Origin: Rickettsia australis str. Phillips
GTDB lineage: Bacteria > Pseudomonadota > Alphaproteobacteria > Rickettsiales > Rickettsiaceae
DNA length: 64,000 bases
Reading direction: 5' to 3'
Assembly (NCBI RefSeq): GCF_000273745.1
Contig: NZ_AKVZ01000032.1
Coordinates: 1-64,000, forward strand
Shown: positions 48,377-58,717 of the stretch, one piece after another
Position numbering within the stretch: position 1 is the first letter of the stretch
Layout: the number at the start of each line of letters is the position of its first letter
Notes under the pieces: model-generated
Databases searched by the model: none
What the model saw: only the letters and a program-made list of their open reading frames with translations
What the model was told of the DNA's origin: nothing
Made by a program: the position numbers and the translations under genes

Positions 48377-49681
48377 CTACATTTTACTCCCGACTACATA
48401 ATATCTAAAACCGATTTTTTTCATTACTTCATTATCTAGTATGTTTCTAAGGTCAATGATTATTGGTGATTTTACTAAATCATAAATTCCGTGCCAATTC
48501 AGTTCTTTGAATTCTAACCATTCAGTTGCAATAACTATAATATCTACTGACTTACATGCTTCAGCTATCGAATCTAAATATAGCAAATTTTTATGTTCTA
48601 AATTCTTTTTAGCATTTTCAAGCCCAATAGGATCAAATGCTTTAACATATACATCTTTATTTAATAAGATCTTTACAATTTCAATGGCAGGACTTGCCCT
48701 AACATCATCTGTTCCTGCTTTGTATGTTAAGCCTAAAATTGCTATATTTTTACCTTTTAAATCTCTATCTAACAAAGTAGCTATTTTAGCTACCATATTA
48801 CTTGGACGCTGCTTATTACTTTTAATTACTGCCTTAAGAATCTTACAATCGATATGATGATTTTCTACAAGATTATTTAATGCTAGAATATCTTTTGGAA
48901 AACATGAACCACCAAAACCAGGACCTGCATTTAAAAAATTTTGACCGATTCTTTGGTCAAGTCCTACACCTTTAGATAAATCTTTAATATTACCACCAAT
49001 TTTTTCGCATAAGTCAGCCATTTCATTAATAAAAGCAATTTTGGTAGCTAAAAAACTATTTGAAGCATATTTAATAAGCTCACTCGTCACTAAATCGGTA
49101 ACCACGAACTTTGCTCCTTGTTCTATTAAAGGTGCATAAATTTTTCGTAATATTTCCTCTGATTCTTTATTATGTACACCGATAACTATACGATCAGGAT
49201 ATAAAAAATCTTCTACCGCACTGCCCTCTCTTAAAAACTCAGGATTAGAAGCAACATTAAATGAAAAGCTTTGTGATTTTAAAGCAGCTATAATATTACT
49301 GCAACTACCAGGCGGAACAGTAGATTTTATGACTATTAAACAATCTTTATTTATATGCTTAGAAACTTTATTAATAGCATCATAGACATATTTTAAATCT
49401 GCTTCTCCCGACTCTTTTGAAGGCGTACCAACCGTAATAAATATTGCCTCGGCATTTTGAAGTTCATTATTATAAATATTTGTAAATTTTAACCTATTAG
49501 TTTCTAAAGCTTGCTTAAGATATTCATCAAGCTTAGCTTCATAAATCGGCAATATTTGCTTATTTAATTTGGATATTTTCACCGCATCATTATCAAGACA
49601 AATAACATTATGGCCTAAATAGCTCATAATAATACCTGAGACTAATCCCACATATCCGCTACCGACAAATGTAATATTCAT
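48377..49681 (-). CDS. ugd: UDP-glucose 6-dehydrogenase
   Basis: A 434-residue NAD-dependent enzyme oxidising UDP-glucose to UDP-glucuronate for surface polysaccharide. The nucleotide motif is FVGSGYVGLVSG; SNPEFLREGSAVEDF is the substrate segment; the catalytic Cys is in GPGFGGSCFPKDI; and the C-terminal domain has GLTYKAGTDDVRASPA. Full length. It is upstream of dnaE on the same strand. An RPE1-type element lies just before its start, so its promoter may be within or beyond that repeat. Confidence 0.95.
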   Translation of the reverse strand: MNITFVGSGYVGLVSGIIMSYLGHNVICLDNDAVKISKLNKQILPIYEAKLDEYLKQALETNRLKFTNIYNNELQNAEAIFITVGTPSKESGEADLKYVYDAINKVSKHINKDCLIVIKSTVPPGSCSNIIAALKSQSFSFNVASNPEFLREGSAVEDFLYPDRIVIGVHNKESEEILRKIYAPLIEQGAKFVVTDLVTSELIKYASNSFLATKIAFINEMADLCEKIGGNIKDLSKGVGLDQRIGQNFLNAGPGFGGSCFPKDILALNNLVENHHIDCKILKAVIKSNKQRPSNMVAKIATLLDRDLKGKNIAILGLTYKAGTDDVRASPAIEIVKILLNKDVYVKAFDPIGLENAKKNLEHKNLLYLDSIAEACKSVDIIVIATEWLEFKELNWHGIYDLVKSPIIIDLRNILDNEVMKKIGFRYYVVGSKM

Positions 49682-49733
49682 AATTTTTTGTGATTTTTAT
49701 ATTAAATTTTTAAATTATACGTTATATTCCAAG

Positions 49734-49882
49734 TTTATACCTCAAATAAATGAAGAGTAGTATAGACGAAGATCAACTTCAAAAAGAGCAAGAAATCCAC
49801 AAGACGAGGAATGGAGCGTATACTTAATACGTGCAGTACTTGTAGGATGACGTAGCCAATTTTTGAAGTTCATCGAGTATAT
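49734..49882. repeat. RPE1-type element upstream of ugd and the AsmA-like gene
   Basis: It contains TAGACGAAGATCAACTTC and AAAAAGAGCAAGAAATCC, and ends TTTTGAAGTTCATCGAGTAT. It lies between two divergent genes and so shapes both leaders. Confidence 0.82.
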
Positions 49883-49920
49883 AAAGCTTTTATCATATTT
49901 CAATAGATTTACAAGCTCAA

Positions 49921-52433
49921 ATGAATTTTATTAAAAAAACCTTTATTAGTATTTTTATAATTCTAATTTCATTATCTTTGGCTATAACTCTAACTGTTTA
50001 TAGTGCAAATAAAGGACTCTTAAATGAACCTTTGAAAAAAATAATTGAATTTTATTTAAGTAAAAATGATATAAAGGCTGTACTACATCATTTAGAATTT
50101 AAAGAAAACCGATTATCCATAGATAAAATTTCCTTAAGTCTTATAGATAATGCTAGAGGAGAAATTAACGATTTTAATCTTTTCTTTAATTTCAAAAATT
50201 TCTTCTCTAATTCGTTAATAGAGGCTAATTTTAATATTGATAAAATTTCTATAATCTCAAATAACGATGAAGAGATTATAAATACTTCAACAACCGGTGA
50301 TTATTCATTAAATATAATTAAACAAGATTCCCTAACCGACATACGGCTAGCTTCAATAAAAAGTGATATCTTAACGGATGAGCAAGGAGCAGACTTACCT
50401 CTAGGAAATGCTTTATGCTCATATAAAACCGCCTATTCTAAAGATAATCCAAAGATCGTTAATTGCAAACTCACATTTGGGGACCAAGCGTTTTTATCAC
50501 TAAACGGTATAATAACCGATAAAAATATTGATGCAAGTGCAGCTGCCGCAAATATGCCTTTAATAATTTATCAAACAGTCGAAAAAATTATTCCGGATAA
50601 TCCTATAATCTCATATTTACGAGAACATATAAAACAAGGTTACATCCAAAACGGAGAATTAAATATTAAATTAGATAAAAAATTTTTAAAAAAAATATTT
50701 TAGTAGAAGATAATTTAAAAGCAAATTTACATATCTCGAATTTTGAATATAAATATCATACAGATTTACCGCCTTTGACTAAAGTTGATACTAATATAAT
50801 CATTTCAGGGCCAGAAATAAAATTTCTAATTAATGAAGCATATAGCGGTAAAAGTGTTGTTTCAGACGGTATTATGACTTTCAAATGGGAAGGACCGGAT
50901 AAATCGCAATTTGTTTTTAATGCTACTGCTAAAGGTGAAATTAACGACTTAATTGCCTTTGTTCCAAATGATGCATATCAAAATATTAAAGCTCAAAATA
51001 TTGATCTTAAACAAATTAAAGGAACAGCAAATTCAATAATAGAGCTAATAATGCCTATTAGCCCAAATATCCCTAATAGCTATAATGTTTTGTCGACATT
51101 AACAAATATCTCTTTTAACACCTTAGACAATAATATCCTATTACAAAACGGTGAAGCCAAAGGTAGTTTTAAAGATAATAAATTAAATATTAGCGGTAAA
51201 GGTAAAATTAATAATTATACAAGCAGCTTTACTTATGATCATGATATATCAGATAAAAATAATGAGTGTTTACTTAAAATAAACAGTAATATTACGGCAA
51301 ATAATCAAAGATTTGGAGTATTGAAATTAATTTCAGGCAGCACCGTTTTAAATTTTGAGTATAAAAAACAGCATAATAATGAGAGTTTTATTACCGTTAA
51401 TTCTAATCTTGATAATTTAGAATTTTATATAGATAAAGTATCTATTCATAAAAAATTACATAAAAAAGCTAATTTATATTTATATACTAAATTAAATGAT
51501 AAAAATTTGGATAGCAATATTGAATTTAACCTTTCAGGGCAGGATAATCTAAAAATTAACGGTAATGCCTTAATTAAGGAAAATATTTATAATATTAATC
51601 TAGCCTCTGTTAAACATAATCATACGGATTTAAAAGGAAAAATAATCATAGATAACCATAATCTTAATACGGAACTTTATGGAAGCGGATTAGATTTATC
51701 AAATGCTAATATGATGCAGTTTTTAGAAAAAGAGGGAGATTCTACACGTAATATTAATTTAAAAACTAATATATCAAAAATAATTTTAAAGAATAATATC
51801 ATTCTAGGTAATCTTGATTTAGCAATTAAATGTGATAAAGTGCGGTGTTTCTCCGGTTTTCTAAATGCTAATATTGATAATAAAAAAGTTAAGATGTCGC
51901 TTACCGCTAAAGAAACTTTTGAACAATGGCTAATTGAATCCGATAATGCCGGAGCATTGCTTCAGGGACTCGGAATGTATACCACTATGCAAAACGGTCA
52001 GATTAACATCAACTTAAATACAAAAAGATATGAAGTAAAAAAAGGGGAAATAGTGCCGATATTAGACGGCAAATTTTCTATAAAACATTTTACGGTAGTC
52101 GATACTCCTTTTTTAACACGGCTTGTTTCCTTTGTTTCGTTGCCCGGTTTTCTTAGTTCAATAACTAATAATAAAAATATTTTATTTGAAGATATGACCG
52201 GTAAATTTAATTATAGAGGAAATATAATTACAATTTTCGATACGGAAGCACATGGACCATTCTTTGATTTTACTATGAAAGGTAATATTGATACCAAGCA
52301 GCAATTAATTACGGTTAAAGGAAATGTTATTCCTTCATTTTTCTTAATCAGTACTATTGTAACTAAAATACCAGTAGTCGGTAAAATATTTTCCAAAGTA
52401 GCCCCTTACTCCTTAACAATGAACTATAAATAG
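49921..52433 (+). pseudogene. AsmA/YhdP-like envelope protein split at an A8 run
   Basis: Two long frames make one protein. The first (49921-50703, 260 residues) begins with a membrane anchor (IFIILISLSLAITLTVYS) and a repetitive beta-rich AsmA/DUF3971-like region. It ends at TAG just after the A8 run at 50688-50695. Reading one base back from that run, the frame goes on NILVEDNLKANLHISNFEYK and is open to 52433 (the second part from ATG 50775 is 552 residues). The C-terminus (MTGKFNYRGNIITIFDTEAH, then GPFFDFTMKGNID and SFFLISTIV) is the typical AsmA-like closing domain. Such proteins bridge the envelope and move phospholipid outward. Both halves are otherwise clean, so slippage may still yield full protein; the alternative is recent loss. 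Confidence 0.78.
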
Positions 52434-52442
52434 TTATACTCT

Positions 52443-53708
52443 GTGTACAAAAAATTATATTTAATCGGTATTTTACTTTTAGGCTTAATTTCCGGTCTTA
52501 CGTTTAATTTAATTTTTTTCACGGTTCCATACCAATTATCCGAAGCAAAATACACCACTGATATAATAGGTTCGATATCACTAGCTGCTTTTCCGTATTG
52601 CTTAAAGGTCATATGGTCACCTTTTATAGATAAATACTCTATACCTTTTTTATGTTCTAAATTCGGTCACAGGCGTGGCTGGGCATTGGTATCACAGATA
52701 TTTTTAATCCTAGCGATGACGGGGTTCTTAAACATACGCCCTTGTAATAACTTATATATTACTGCAATTATCTTATTTATTATTTCATTCTGCAGTTCTA
52801 CGCAAGATATTGTACTTGACGCATATAGAATTGAGAGACCTATATCTAAAGAAGAGCTTTCAATGGCTTTTACCTTTAGTAGCATAGGGTTTCGTTTAGG
52901 TATGTTACTTGGCAGCGTCGGTGCTTTATATTCATCAATTATTTTCGGCTGGAATACAGTATATAAATTTGCTTTATTCATTACTATAGTTGGACCTATA
53001 GTAATCTTATGTATCAAAGAACCGAAACCTAAAGAAAAACGTCATACGGCTAATAATTTAATAGGATTAAAACAATATTTTGAAGTTATTAAAAAAAGTA
53101 TTATATCTTTAAAAAATGAACAACAATATTTATTGCTAATTATATTGTTTGTCTTTTTATATAAAGCTGCAGATTCCATACCGATGGCTATGAGTTCGCC
53201 TTTATTTATAGATTTAAGTTTTACTACTCATGAAATTGCCGTTATTTACAAAGCTTACGGGTTACTAATCATGATAGTCGGAGGAACTTTAGGCGGAGTT
53301 TTAGCTACAAAAATAGGTATATTTCATAGTGTCTTAATTGGTGGAGTTATTCAATTATTGTCACCTCTTATGTTTATGATTCTTGCGACCATCGGCTATG
53401 ATATAAGGACATTTATCATAACCGTTACAGTACAAAATTTTTGTGCAGGCTTTGCAGGAACTATTATCTCTATCTATTTTGCTAGTCTTTGTAATAGCGA
53501 ATTTGTTGCCACACAATATTCTATTCTTGCATCTTTTAGCTCTCTTAGCCGTATTATTCTAGCTAGCCTTGGCGGTATTTGTGCAAAATATCTTACTTGG
53601 TCTGTATTCTTTTTAGGTAATACTCTGTTTAGCATGTTATTTATACCGATATTTTATAAAATATATAAAAAGAAACTAGACTTTGTGAATATTTCTAAAA
53701 AGATATGA
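52443..53708 (+). CDS. ampG: AmpG-like MFS permease
   Basis: A 421-residue, 12-span major facilitator of the AmpG group, which imports anhydromuropeptides. Group features are [48 protein letters not shown] and [14 protein letters not shown]. Rickettsia carry several AmpG paralogues, and their substrates are not proven. The start is GTG at 52443, nine bases after the AsmA-like gene, so it is probably co-transcribed. No lesion is seen. Confidence 0.86.
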   Translation: MYKKLYLIGILLLGLISGLTFNLIFFTVPYQLSEAKYTTDIIGSISLAAFPYCLKVIWSPFIDKYSIPFLCSKFGHRRGWALVSQIFLILAMTGFLNIRPCNNLYITAIILFIISFCSSTQDIVLDAYRIERPISKEELSMAFTFSSIGFRLGMLLGSVGALYSSIIFGWNTVYKFALFITIVGPIVILCIKEPKPKEKRHTANNLIGLKQYFEVIKKSIISLKNEQQYLLLIILFVFLYKAADSIPMAMSSPLFIDLSFTTHEIAVIYKAYGLLIMIVGGTLGGVLATKIGIFHSVLIGGVIQLLSPLMFMILATIGYDIRTFIITVTVQNFCAGFAGTIISIYFASLCNSEFVATQYSILASFSSLSRIILASLGGICAKYLTWSVFFLGNTLFSMLFIPIFYKIYKKKLDFVNISKKI

Positions 53709-53776
53709 CAATTATTAAAAAAGGTTTATAATATTGATATATATATACTTCTGCGCAATGAAGAGTCAGAATTTTT

Positions 53777-54532
53777 ATGAAATTATATAGTTTTCAAGAA
53801 CATTTATTAGAATTAAAAATAAGACTGCTTAGAATATTTACTGCTTTTATAATTATATTTGCTATTTGCTATTATTTTAGCGACTATATTTATAGTTTTT
53901 TATTAAAACCGCTTGCTAAGCTAAGCGGTGATACGGTACGCAATATAATTTATACAGGGCTTACAGAAGCATTTTTTACCTATATTAAACTTGCAGCTTT
54001 TACTGCTTTTACTATTATTATACCTATAATTGCTTTGGAGTGTTATTTATTTATCAACCCAGGGTTATATCACCATGAAAAAAAAATTATCGCTTTTATT
54101 CTTTTTATGTCGCCTATTTTATTTTGGTGTGGTAGTATTTTTGTTTTTTACTTTGTAATGCCAAAAGCTTGGAATTTTTTTCTTAGTTTTGAAAAACGTG
54201 ATATGATAGTACCGATAGTTTTAGAAGCAAGAATTAGCGAGTATCTAAATTTAGTTATTCATTTAATTATTGCTTTTGGAGTTGCTTTTCAACTGCCGAT
54301 TGTGATAATAATATTAAATATACTCAAAATAGTTAAGGTACAAACACTTAAGCAAAAAAGACGCATTGCCGTGGTAATTAACTTTATTATTGCAGGAATA
54401 TTAACGCCTCCTGACATTTTAAGCCAGTTTGCTCTTGCAATACCGCTACTTTTATTATATGAAACTTCAATAATGATATGTAATTTTATAGAAAAATCGA
54501 GGACACTAAATGTTAAATATCAAATGGATTAG
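53777..54532 (+). CDS. tatC: Sec-independent translocase TatC
   Basis: A 251-residue polytopic protein, the signal-binding core of the twin-arginine translocase. It starts with the amphipathic [16 protein letters not shown] (the conserved Glu is in EHLLELK), contains a [16 protein letters not shown] loop, a [16 protein letters not shown]-like [16 protein letters not shown] segment, and [20 protein letters not shown] before the last helices. Six spans are visible. It overlaps the start of serS by 23 bases, indicating coupling. tatA and tatB are not next to it. Confidence 0.95.
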   Translation: MKLYSFQEHLLELKIRLLRIFTAFIIIFAICYYFSDYIYSFLLKPLAKLSGDTVRNIIYTGLTEAFFTYIKLAAFTAFTIIIPIIALECYLFINPGLYHHEKKIIAFILFMSPILFWCGSIFVFYFVMPKAWNFFLSFEKRDMIVPIVLEARISEYLNLVIHLIIAFGVAFQLPIVIIILNILKIVKVQTLKQKRRIAVVINFIIAGILTPPDILSQFALAIPLLLLYETSIMICNFIEKSRTLNVKYQMD

Positions 54533-55787
54533 AGAAAATCAAGAATTATTCAATGAAAAGCTTAGCCAAAGATTTATTGAACCTATGTCTAGTAAAATTG
54601 CTATGCTCGACGAAGAGAAAAGAAAAATTACGAGTTTAATTCAAGAATTTCAGCATGCACGTAAGGTAAAATCAAAAATTTTAGGTAATATGGCCTCTAA
54701 AAGCGGCGAAGAGTTTGAAGGGCTACAAAGAGATGTCAAACATATAAATGAGAAATTGGAAGAACTTGAACAGGATCTAAATAATAATAACGAATTAAAT
54801 GAGCTATTAAATATGCTTCCTAATATTCCGGACGAAGAAGTACCTTACGGAATAGATGAAAGTATGAATAAATTAGTTCGTACTTACGGAGAGACAAATC
54901 CAAATACTTTAAATAAACAGCATTTTGAACTAGGTACAAAATTAAATTTAATGGATTTTGAACAAACTGCTAAAATTTCTGGGGCTAGATTTGTAACGTT
55001 AAAAGGTGATTTAGCAAAGTTAGAACGTGCTTTAATTAACTTTATGATTGATGTGCATACTAAGGAGTTTAACTTCTTTGAGATATCGCCTCCAGTATTA
55101 GTTCGAGATAATGCTATGTATAATTCAGGACAACTACCTAAATTTACTGAAGAGTCTTTTGCAACAACAAATGGTTACAGACTAATTCCAACCGCCGAAG
55201 TACCTTTAGTAAATATAGTCGCCGATACTATTATACCAAGGGAAAAATTACCGATGCGTTATGTTGCTTACACCCCGTGCTTTAGATCAGAAGCAGGTAG
55301 TAGCGGTAGAGATACAAAAGGTATGATTAGATTACATCAGTTCGGTAAAGTTGAGCTAGTATCTATTACTACTCCGGAAGAATCAAAAAATGAGCATGAA
55401 TATATAACTAATGCATCAGAGACTATTTTACAAAAACTGAATCTTCCTTATCGTGTTATGTTACTGTGCACCGGAGATATGGGATTTGCGGCAAAAAAAA
55501 CCTATGATATAGAAGTGTGGCTTCCGGGACAAAAGCAATATCGTGAAATTGCTAGCTGTTCTAATTGTGGGGATTTTCAAGCACGTAGAATGAAAGCAAG
55601 ATATAAGGAATTCGGCAGTAACGAAACTACCTTAGTCCATACTTTAAATGCTTCAGGATTACCTATAGGAAGAACTATGGTTGCAATACTTGAAAATTAT
55701 CAAAATGAAGATGGCTCAATAACTATACCTGATGTTTTAATAAATTACATGGGAGGGTTACAAAAAATCACTACATATAGTGAATAA
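54510..55787 (+). CDS. serS: Seryl-tRNA synthetase
   Basis: A 425-residue class II synthetase charging tRNA-Ser, a substrate also encoded here at 7.1 kb. The long antiparallel coiled coil (residues about 30-100) binds the long variable arm. Motif 2 is [17 protein letters not shown], and motif 3 is [30 protein letters not shown] and the [20 protein letters not shown] region are intact. It starts within the end of tatC. A large gap with repeats follows before the virB4 homologue. Confidence 0.96.
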   Translation: MLNIKWIRENQELFNEKLSQRFIEPMSSKIAMLDEEKRKITSLIQEFQHARKVKSKILGNMASKSGEEFEGLQRDVKHINEKLEELEQDLNNNNELNELLNMLPNIPDEEVPYGIDESMNKLVRTYGETNPNTLNKQHFELGTKLNLMDFEQTAKISGARFVTLKGDLAKLERALINFMIDVHTKEFNFFEISPPVLVRDNAMYNSGQLPKFTEESFATTNGYRLIPTAEVPLVNIVADTIIPREKLPMRYVAYTPCFRSEAGSSGRDTKGMIRLHQFGKVELVSITTPEESKNEHEYITNASETILQKLNLPYRVMLLCTGDMGFAAKKTYDIEVWLPGQKQYREIASCSNCGDFQARRMKARYKEFGSNETTLVHTLNASGLPIGRTMVAILENYQNEDGSITIPDVLINYMGGLQKITTYSE

Positions 55788-55849
55788 TTGTTTATTAAAT
55801 GTAAATAATAAGGTAAAGTTTTGTGATATACTTGCCTACTTACTATTCA

Positions 55850-56033
55850 TTTATTCGAGTATATCTTAAATAATTTGAAAAATTGGCTCTGTATGGTAGA
55901 AGATGCGGTTGCGTGTGGGTTGATTTTTTCGTTGTCACCCCGTGGCTTGTGACCACGGGATCCAGTTTATAATACTAAAAATTAGTATTGTAAGTTTTTT
56001 GCTGGATACCGTGGTCAAGCCACAGGGTGACAC
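55850..56033. repeat. RPE1 end fragment and GTGGTCAAG-type element after serS
   Basis: TTATTCGAGTATATC and TTGAAAAATTGGCTCTG (55850-55894) match RPE1-type termini. A GTGGTCAAG-type element follows at 55933-56033 (TGTCACCCCGTGGCTTGTG to GTCAAGCCACAGGGTGACAC). No gene is in 55788-56068. Confidence 0.72.
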
Positions 56034-56068
56034 AGTATACAAAACGATAATTTAAATTCAGGTTATTT

Positions 56069-58501
56069 GTGTTTAGTGATTTACGAAAATTTGACAAAGA
56101 TATATATAATTATAATGCTCCTAATTTTATACCTATAGCATGTCATTATAATGAAAATACTTTACTTACCAAAGATGGTAAATTACTACAAATTATAAAA
56201 ATACACGGCATTAATTCAGAGAAAATAAGCGATAACATACAAAATTTACGTGAAATGGTTAGAGTTTCTATAAAAAAGAATATAACCGATTATGATTTTG
56301 CTTTTTGGCTACATACAATAAGAGAAAAACAAAATTTAGATGATTCCACTCCTTACAAAAAATTATTACCAGCAAATATTCATGCACTATGGCAAAGAAA
56401 AAACCATTGGAATGATAAATTCGTTAATACTTTATATATATCTATAGTACATGATTCTGCTAAAGTTGACATCAAAAATTTTAACTCTTTAATAAATTCT
56501 TTATCTAATAAATTAATTACTGATTTTGAAAATAACTACTTAGATTCAGCTTTTCAAAAACTAGAAAATATCACTAATAATATTTTAAACGATTTAAACG
56601 AATTCGGTGCTGAGAAACTTGGTATAATATTTGAAAATGATAATGTTTTTTCTAATCCTTTATTTTTATATAATCGAATAGCTAACCTTAATAATAATGA
56701 TTGTTTGGTACCTATAATAGATTTATCCGATGCACTAGGTAGAAGTATTTATACAATTAGCGGCGATAAAATGGTAGTTACGGATTATAAGGAAAAGAAC
56801 AAATTTGCTTCTTTACTATCTATAAAAGAATATCAAGAAACTCCTTCTAATACACTGGATAAATTTTTACAATTACCGATTGAATTAATAATAACTGAAA
56901 TATTTTACTTTGTTAGCAAAAAACAAGTAATATCCAAATTGTGTGGTCAAGATTATATTCTAAAAATTACTAATGACTCAATTTTACTTAATCATAAAGG
57001 GATTAATAAGCTTGATGCAGCTAATTTAGATTTGCAATTTTGTAATCAGCAAATTTCAATTGCCGTTATAGAAGAAGATGAAAATAAACTAGATGCAGCT
57101 GTAGCTAAAGCATCAACCGAACTTTTTAAACTTGGTATTATTCATGTAAAAGAAGATCTTAATATTGAACAAATATTTTGGTCGCAATTACCTGCTAATT
57201 TTGCCTTTATCCGTAGAATGTCACCATTACCCGTAGAATATATTGCTTCTCTTACCGCTCTTCATAATACTACACTCGGTAATCAATATAATCCTTGGGG
57301 TAAGGCTATAACTTTACTGCGAACCGAGAAAGGTACTCCATATTTCATGAATTTTCATGATAAAACAAATAAAGGTAATACTTGCATCTTTGGTACGGAA
57401 AAAACCGGCAAAACTGTATTATTGAACTTTCTAATATCAGAATCGACTAAATACGATCCAACAATCATTTATATCTCTAATAATAATGATTCTAAAATTT
57501 TTATTGAATCAATAGAAGGCAAATGGTTAGAACCAGACAAACAAATTATCAATCCATTTTTAGTAGATGATACAGAAAAATCGCAAGCCTTTATTTTAGA
57601 ATTTTTAAAATTAATCAGCGGTCATTATATTTCACCTCTTAGCGAAATAGAAATATCCTTTTTAGAGAAATTAAAAAATAAAATTTTATCAATTGAAAAA
57701 GAAAAACGTATTTTTTCCGATATTTTAAAATTAGAGGATTTTAAGGAGGAAGGAGGAATACAAATACTTGATAAACTTAAAGTTTTTACCAAAGGACAAT
57801 TATATTTCGGATTATTTGACGGACCATCTCTTAACATTGAAGAAGGGAAAGTTATAGGGTTCAATTTATATAAACTGTCTGATGAGCCGTTTTCTAAACA
57901 ATTTTACCCAACAGAGAGAAAATTTTTAGAACAATTTAATAATAATTTAAAGAAACACCAAAGTATTAGTGCAGCAGTAATTTATGCTTTTACTTATCAT
58001 TTAAGCCTAGTTGGCACACAACCTAAAATATTTGCTGCCGATAATTTGGATAAACTTTACAGACCTGAAGTTTATTATGATAATATCAATTTAATCTATA
58101 ATACTTTATCTCAAAATAACGGTGTTTTCGTCAGTAATTTCAATTTTATTTATCTTAAGTCATATCCAAAATATACTATAAAACCTTGGCTTGATTTAAT
58201 TAATACTAAAATTATTCTACCGTCTGACGTTAAAATAGAAGATTTAGATAAAATTTTAGGTTTAAGCGAGGCGGAAATACGAAAATTATCACAGCTAATA
58301 CTTTCTGCAAGAATGTTCTTAATTAATAAGGATAATGAATCGATAGCTTCTGAATTAAGTATTGCCGCTTTAATAGGAATTGTCCGTATTTTATCAAGCA
58401 GACAAGAGGAAATGGATATTTATAAAAAAATACTTGAACAACACCAAGGTCCTCCGGATAATTGGATTAATTACCTATATAATGAGTTAAATACAGACTG
58501 A
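56069..58501 (+). CDS. virB4: VirB4-family type IV secretion ATPase, second-copy type
   Basis: An 810-residue VirB4/CagE/TrbE homologue, matching the second virB4 gene of the rickettsial rvh type IV secretion system that lies near serS. The N-terminal half is the CagE-type domain (HYNENTLLTKDGKLLQIIKI). Walker A is GTEKTGKT (residues 442-449), less canonical than GxxGxGKT. Where VirB4 proteins have an acidic Walker B pair, this reads AADNLDKLYRPE (Asp658-Asn659), so ATP hydrolysis is doubtful. Such a paralogue may be a structural partner of the active VirB4. The start is GTG at 56069, preceded by only weak ribosome-binding sequence. It is followed, after one repeat, by a large exported protein, TerC and an outer membrane protein. 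Confidence 0.88.
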   Translation: MFSDLRKFDKDIYNYNAPNFIPIACHYNENTLLTKDGKLLQIIKIHGINSEKISDNIQNLREMVRVSIKKNITDYDFAFWLHTIREKQNLDDSTPYKKLLPANIHALWQRKNHWNDKFVNTLYISIVHDSAKVDIKNFNSLINSLSNKLITDFENNYLDSAFQKLENITNNILNDLNEFGAEKLGIIFENDNVFSNPLFLYNRIANLNNNDCLVPIIDLSDALGRSIYTISGDKMVVTDYKEKNKFASLLSIKEYQETPSNTLDKFLQLPIELIITEIFYFVSKKQVISKLCGQDYILKITNDSILLNHKGINKLDAANLDLQFCNQQISIAVIEEDENKLDAAVAKASTELFKLGIIHVKEDLNIEQIFWSQLPANFAFIRRMSPLPVEYIASLTALHNTTLGNQYNPWGKAITLLRTEKGTPYFMNFHDKTNKGNTCIFGTEKTGKTVLLNFLISESTKYDPTIIYISNNNDSKIFIESIEGKWLEPDKQIINPFLVDDTEKSQAFILEFLKLISGHYISPLSEIEISFLEKLKNKILSIEKEKRIFSDILKLEDFKEEGGIQILDKLKVFTKGQLYFGLFDGPSLNIEEGKVIGFNLYKLSDEPFSKQFYPTERKFLEQFNNNLKKHQSISAAVIYAFTYHLSLVGTQPKIFAADNLDKLYRPEVYYDNINLIYNTLSQNNGVFVSNFNFIYLKSYPKYTIKPWLDLINTKIILPSDVKIEDLDKILGLSEAEIRKLSQLILSARMFLINKDNESIASELSIAALIGIVRILSSRQEEMDIYKKILEQHQGPPDNWINYLYNELNTD

Positions 58502-58562
58502 TGCGAATAACTACTAAAACCATTGTCATTTGAGGTGGTATTGCATGCGTGGATACCCAAAT

Positions 58563-58648
58563 CGTCATTGCGAGGAGCGAAGCTTTGTTGCAATCTAGTT
58601 TTAATTTCATGAGATTGCCACGCTCCTTACAGTCGCGCGCAATGACGG
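58563..58648. repeat. CATTGCGAG-type element after virB4
   Basis: It runs from CGTCATTGCGAGGAGCGAAG to GTCGCGCGCAATGACGG, with GCAATCTAG and GAGATTGCC inside. Outer halves GCATGCGTGGATACC and GGTCCATACGGGCAATGCC flank it at 58540-58675. Confidence 0.83.
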
Positions 58649-58717
58649 AAAATTGGTCCATACGGGCAATGCCTTCTCACAATGACAACAAAACAACGAA
58701 CATAAAGAATACTCAAA

